64,000 nt of DNA from Marchantia polymorpha subsp. ruderalis (lineage: Eukaryota; Streptophyta; Marchantiopsida; Marchantiales; Marchantiaceae): contig AP031357.1 in assembly GCA_037833965.1 (NCBI GenBank), forward strand, positions 23,766,001 to 23,830,000, read 5' to 3'. The notes below the pieces were generated by a model. That model was not told where the DNA came from, made no database searches, and worked only from the letters and a program-made list of their open reading frames with translations. Shown piece after piece: positions 58,801-64,000 of this stretch. Both the position numbers and the translations under genes were made by a program. How positions within the stretch are numbered: the first letter of the stretch is position 1; each line of letters starts with the position of its first letter.

Positions 58801-61269
58801 TAGAAATTCACGTTATACTTTTGGGCTGAAATAATAACTTTAAACATGAATGAAATCCCGTGGCTACCAAACCTATGATTATAATATATCTGAATTCTTT
58901 GATAAGTCAGTCGAATCCATCAAAGTGCTCCACTTCTATCAGTATTCAGCTATCATCTTTCCCGTAAACGAGGCCTAGGTTTAGAGCTTACCAAAGGCTG
59001 TTATTATTGAGTAGTTTTTCATCATATAAAGATACTACGCACGTTGATACAAAAGGGCCAATCGTCAAGAACTGAGATTGAACATGCAAAAGTAGTAAAC
59101 TAACCCACTCAACTTGCTTCACATTTCTCCGGGTTAGGTCGTTTGCTCTCAACTCCTCCTATACTTTGGAGGTCATGTATCTCAGAATAGTTTCCATGCA
59201 TGCAACTAGGAACCTCTATCCTAGAACACGTTCCACTTTGAGAAGTTTCAAAGTTCTCAAACAAAGTCACTATGATAAATACGTATAGTTCCCAACGCAT
59301 GGTCTTTAATGCCATGCAAAACAAAATTAATGTATTCTTGAAAAACGATTGTTATGGCTTATGGAAAAACACCTTTGTTTTGTCATCAGCAGATGGGAAC
59401 ATAAACGGAACAACCCAGTAAAACCCCACTTTCGCACTCGAGAACTTCAGTTTTTTCCAACATACGATATCACCCACAATAAAGATGAACTCGATCTGAA
59501 AACATTATATTTTCATTTAGTGTGTATCTGGATTGAGGAAATTTTTTTTATTCTTTGTATCGTTTTAGCCGCCAATGCATTTATCTACTTGTATACTTGT
59601 TCCGTATTTATGCTATTTTTCTTGTTTGCAATGCGCGAAACACGAAGTGGTTTGAAAAAGTGCAGTTGTTGATAAAACAATTGATGGTGTAGCTTGAAGC
59701 CAATTAACCACTATACACATTTTATTTAAATATGGTCTTCTCAAAGTTGCACTCTTTACATGGTTTTTTATGGACACCAAAATATTAATTTCTTCAGAAA
59801 TATCTTCTAGTATTTTAGTAAATAGATTAATATCAATCACAACACTCTTTTGCTCCAACACATGATGTCATGCTCAGATAAGAGGAAGGCATTTCACAAC
59901 AAAGACAAAAAAAGAGTTCTTAGCATCGTAAACTGAGAAAGAGCTTAAGATTAGGAACAAACTATCAATTATCAATCTTCTATTTTGAAATGAATTAATG
60001 AAAAATCAGAAAAAAATGATTTGAAAACGTTGAAGATTAAAAAATATTTCACATGTAGTTCTATCAAGATTATAAACAATACCCAAATGATTTCTTCTTT
60101 GATGTAATTTACTCTTACTGAACTTTTCATAGTACATAGAATTTATATCTATTGATAATTGATTTTTTTGGATTTACAAATATAAATTTTGAGAACCTAT
60201 CTTAAAATACATGTATGCTAGATCTTCAAACTTAATTGAGTAGAATAATATTCTACTTTGTGTTTATTCTAAGATCTTTATTCACAATAAATAACTAGGT
60301 CAATATACAACTATGTTTCTCCTTGTGATCTAATTTTGAAAGAATTTTTTATTTTTTTTATTTCCACACAATAATAACTGACTAATTAATACAACAAATC
60401 CCAACACAAAAAAATCTACATGAAAAAAATCGTTGCGTTTTATAAATAATTAAAATTTTGTTTCAATACTCAATTGATTTTCTACCAACCTCATTTTAAA
60501 TTTAAAACTTTGATACCTATATATATGATTTTCTTACCTTTATTTCTAATCAACATATTTTTAAAAACTTGGTTGAATATAAAAAAGACGTAATTTTTTT
60601 AATTAAAAATTTTATATTATTTTTGCATCTCAATTATTAATCAAAAGAAAAATATATGCATAATATGTGCATATGAAATAAAAAATAAAGATATATTCTA
60701 ATAATATGAAGCGATAAAATATTATAAATGTGCATAATTTCATATGATTTAATATAGGGTATCACATCCAAGTAGTAATCCAAAATATTATAATTTTTTA
60801 CCTTATACAATGAATATTAATTTTTTTAGCAAAAAAAATCATTAAAAAATAGATAATATTATAAAATTTTATGAAGAATATCAAATATTAAGATATATGA
60901 AATATAACAATACTATCATATCAAATTTCTGGAAAATCGGATTGTTGAAATAAATAAATAGAAAGGGTTTAATATGTTCAAATGCTCTAACAAATACTAT
61001 CATAAAACTCATTATAAAAATATTTTTCTAGAGTTCAGGTGAATGTCATTTTATAAGCTCATTTATGAAAATCTAAAAACTATCAAACCCATAATAAAGT
61101 TTGTAAAATACTTAATTTGAAAATTCTTGATTCAATATGATTAAAATCCTAATGAAAATATATCTAAAAGTGCACGTTTTTATTATTTAGTGAATATAGT
61201 CAAATATTTTAAATAAAAATTTAACAATTTTTTATGAAAAATAAACTGCATGCTATAAATAAACATATT

Positions 61270-61560
61270 GGATCAATCTGTTGCTGAAATAATTCATTGC
61301 TTAGATTAGATTGCTGAGATTAACTCCAATTAAGGAGTAACCTCGGGTTCTAGCTATAAAATACCTAAGACGTTCTCCTGTACTAGGGCTAAATACCCTC
61401 GCTTCTGCCCTTAACATTAAGTCTTTTCTTGACAGATAGATTCAGTCGGGAGTACTACTTTCCTGGTGGAAGTATTACTCTTAAGGATGAACCACGTTGT
61501 TTGGCTTGACTGATTCACTATGTTTCTCAGCTTTACCTGTGTGATAAATAACCGCACTAG
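61270..61560. other. GC-richer patch inside the AT-rich tract
   Basis: A 290-bp stretch of ordinary composition including TATAAAATACC (about 61356) and several short pyrimidine blocks. It may be an LTR or promoter remnant, but no diagnostic end or binding site is seen. Confidence 0.25.
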
Positions 61561-63415
61561 TATTTAATTTATGATTGTACATTAATTTGTCAAATTTGTA
61601 CTATATAGCATAGATTACAATGCATTTATCAAAATGATTTGTTTTCAATTTTGAAACTATAAGTTGTTTATTTTCCGCTAAAATAAAGCAAAAATTTTTA
61701 CTCACAATCAGTAGCAACATTTACCATCAACATCCATAAATGACAAACAAAGACTTTGACGAGTTCACTTGTAGAAAAAAAAAATAGAAAATGTAACAAT
61801 ATAGTTTATAATTACTTCTTACTGCAACATTAACCATATTGTTTTAATTATTGTTCTATTTGGATGTTATGAAAAGATATATAGTTTGACAAACATTTAT
61901 CTAATTTTAGCATCAAAAATTAAAATTTTGTATTATCTATAATATCCAATAATTATTGATAGAAACTTGAATTTAGTTTCAGTTCTTTCCACATTTAAAT
62001 AAAATCATAAATTCTAGTTTTTAAAATTGTATTTTTTTATCATTATCATACAATACCTAGAAAATTTTACAAAATACACACATAAGTAAAAGAACTGAAC
62101 TGAACTGAATTTCTGAAGTGAAATAAGATTATTTTCATAAATTAGTTATTTTACAAATATCAAATGAATCACACAAAATTTACAAATGGGATATCTTTAG
62201 AAAATGTTCAAACATTAAAGACATAAAAATATTATAGCTTTTTGATATAATTTATGTTATTAGGCTATAACAAATCTCAAAAGAACAAAATGACATATAT
62301 ATGTATAACGTTTGTTAAAAAAATTTCTTTCTTACAATCCATTCTTCTTGTGTAGTTATTAATTCATCTTACTTTTTTTGACAAAAGTTAATTTTTTGTG
62401 AAGACATTACGGTTTAGAGTTTGGCCCTAAATTTGACAAGTCAAATTTGATTGCAGTTTTCCAAATCTTGATTTAATTAATTGTATAATTTTATCTAGGA
62501 CATATCCTGCAAGCCTCAATAAACCAACATGACATGAAGTCACTTTACAACTATATACCTTATGCTCATACTTGCAACAAGCTGCTCCGATATACTGATG
62601 AATCAAATAAACATGTAGTGAACATGTGAATATATGACAAAGACGTGTAGTTCAAATGTATACTACTGCATTTATTAGGTCAAAATTTTCTTACTTTACT
62701 GAAATAAGATTAAACACGTGATGTTGTTCATTCCAATATATTTTTATTCGTAAAATGAATGTGTACATTTGAATAGATGTCATATCTTTGTTCATTAGTA
62801 ATTTATTCAGATAATTAATTAAATGTAATAAATTTTACTTGTATTGATTCGTTTTTTGATGTCAGATCTCCTGTGTATTATAACTAAAAGGTGTAAAATT
62901 CTGGTATTTATTCCTTGTAAAAAAGCCCTTCAACGAGATAGAAAATATTTCATATTATTAAGATTATTTGTTCCCCAATAGTTTATTCCAAATATTTCTA
63001 AATCTGATTCACTTTCCGAAGCAAATATGGATGCAAAACATCGTGACATATCATCGTGAAAATACTGATCTTTGACCAAGATACCGTCCTGACTCAGAGT
63101 AGATAAATTTAAATGCAAAACAACCTTCACCTCTCACTCTCTGCAGTACTCAAATGGACAACATAATGGATTTATTGAACATTTCCAATCGAGAGTGTAG
63201 AGCATAGATGTTTTAGTGCTCAATTCCTCTTTACAGCATACAATTTACAAAGTTCCGGTCAAAGAAAAATAATCAAATTAGGAGTATATAAGAAGCAAGA
63301 CGATCATATACTCAAAATAGGTGCCGCCGAAGATACACTTCCGAACCTCTAAAGCAAATCCTCTCCAAGTAGATAAGGTTCAAAGGTCCCCAAAGAGGAC
63401 GCCGAAGCCGCCAGC

Positions 63416-63659
63416 CTAACCACCATTCCACATGACAAGGCGCAAATCCTGCACAGCTGAGATACACCTCTCCTCATTCCAAATATATATAATAAGGACA
63501 TAATCTCCAATTTCTTCTCGTAGGCCTGCCCAAAATGAAGAAGCCGTCCGCTGCCTTCTATCTCTGAAACCGTACTCGGCGATGTCGCTACATCGGTATC
63601 CGTATTTTACACCGTAGTAGATGCAAGCTTGCTGGATTTCGGCCTTCGTGACACAAGTG
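63416..63659 (-). CDS. Candidate 3'-terminal exon of an unrecognised - strand gene (partial)
   Basis: An open frame without an early Met reads on - from a possible acceptor (ATCAG, 63660-63664) to TAG at 63416-63418, about 80 codons. Its composition is protein-like (several Trp, Tyr and Cys; blocks such as TKAEIQQACIYYGVKYGYRC and SSFWAGLREEIGDYVLIIYI). GC content also rises here to gene-like values. I do not recognise the family. The rest of the gene would lie beyond the window, or the frame may be chance. Confidence 0.25.
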
Positions 63660-64000
63660 CTGATACTGATCAGATGCGTGGTTCTGTGTTTGTATACATG
63701 CCGAGAGATGCGCTAATTGCTCGAACGAGATTTGATCGTGAGGGCGTATGAAGAGTCCGAGTGAAATCTTTTCAGAGAATGAGGATCATGTTCATAACCT
63801 GATATGTTGTACGAGAAGTATGTATGTAGGAAGACTTAGTCGGTATGTGTGTCTGATGTCCGTGCCATGATCACGAGCATATTAGGATTCAAAGCGGTAT
63901 ATGCTTGGGACTCAATTAGAACGTTCTCAGTGTAAGTTACACACCCATCGTGATACCCAACACATTTGACCTTGCCCAAATGGCGTCGGTGATGTGTTGA

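Larger units (their letters stand above)
52200..63250. other. Very AT-rich gene-poor tract
   Basis: About 11 kb where A and T dominate (roughly three quarters of bases by eye), with frequent AAATTT-type runs. Frames longer than 60 codons are almost absent. The few present (59109-59324 on -, 59349-59672 on +) have no recognised domain. Slightly GC-richer patches at about 57.3-57.9, 58.4-58.8 and 61.3-61.5 kb look like less decayed remnants. The LTR-like sequences at its edge and inside suggest old retrotransposon DNA eroded by C-to-T change, which is inference. Confidence 0.6.

Noticed and set aside
52200..63250. Organelle DNA insertion as the cause of the AT-rich tract
   Set aside because: No plastid or mitochondrial gene, tRNA or rRNA could be recognised in it, and the low complexity fits decayed intergenic DNA better.

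Overview
The window looks like nuclear DNA of a land plant. Genes are split by many short GT-AG introns, proximal promoters are pyrimidine-rich, long AT-rich intergenic tracts alternate with 45-55% GC gene regions, and there are remnants of plant-type LTR retrotransposons. The codon mix, intron sizes and tandem PHO1 family would fit a bryophyte or another seed-free plant, but the species cannot be fixed from the sequence alone.

The main content is a head-to-tail array of three PHO1-family genes (SPX domain, transmembrane helices, EXS domain), all on the + strand: copy A (1-4467, 5' end cut by the window edge), copy B (16398-21250) and copy C (31038-38185). I reconstructed each gene exon by exon. 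All three stay open to a natural stop, with no frameshift or premature stop. Copies B and C have 14 coding exons and give predicted proteins of 858 and 855 aa. Copy A enters in exon 2 and contributes 664 aa. Exons 4, 5, 6 and 8-13 have identical lengths in all three copies (49, 72, 130, 247, 105, 45, 153, 282 and 137 bp), so the array arose by duplication of one ancestral gene. By family knowledge PHO1 proteins export inorganic phosphate, with an SPX domain that binds inositol pyrophosphates.

Between the PHO1 genes are about 12 kb (4.5-16.4 kb) and 10 kb (21.3-31.0 kb) of DNA with no recognisable protein gene. These spacers hold small repeats: a 23-bp perfect hairpin, two-copy tandem repeats, an inverted/tandem repeat family, a 130-bp duplication just after copy B, and AT-rich islands. 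Upstream of copies B and C are TATA boxes, a twin G-box (copy B), PHR1-type P1BS motifs (GNATATNC), and upstream ORFs in the presumed leaders.

On the - strand at 40332-43454 is a two-exon gene for a 306-aa RING-variant (RING-CH, C4HC3) protein with a C-terminal membrane anchor, probably an E3 ubiquitin ligase. Its zinc finger is completed only when a 2.2-kb intron is removed. Beyond it lies a pyrimidine-rich low-complexity block (43.6-44.8 kb), then about 6 kb with nothing recognisable. After that comes about 12 kb of very AT-rich, gene-poor DNA with a tRNA-iMet primer-binding site next to an LTR-like end (about 50.8-51.0 kb) and a second LTR-like segment (about 58.5-58.8 kb). The last 600 bp rises in GC and may hold the terminal exon of a - strand gene.
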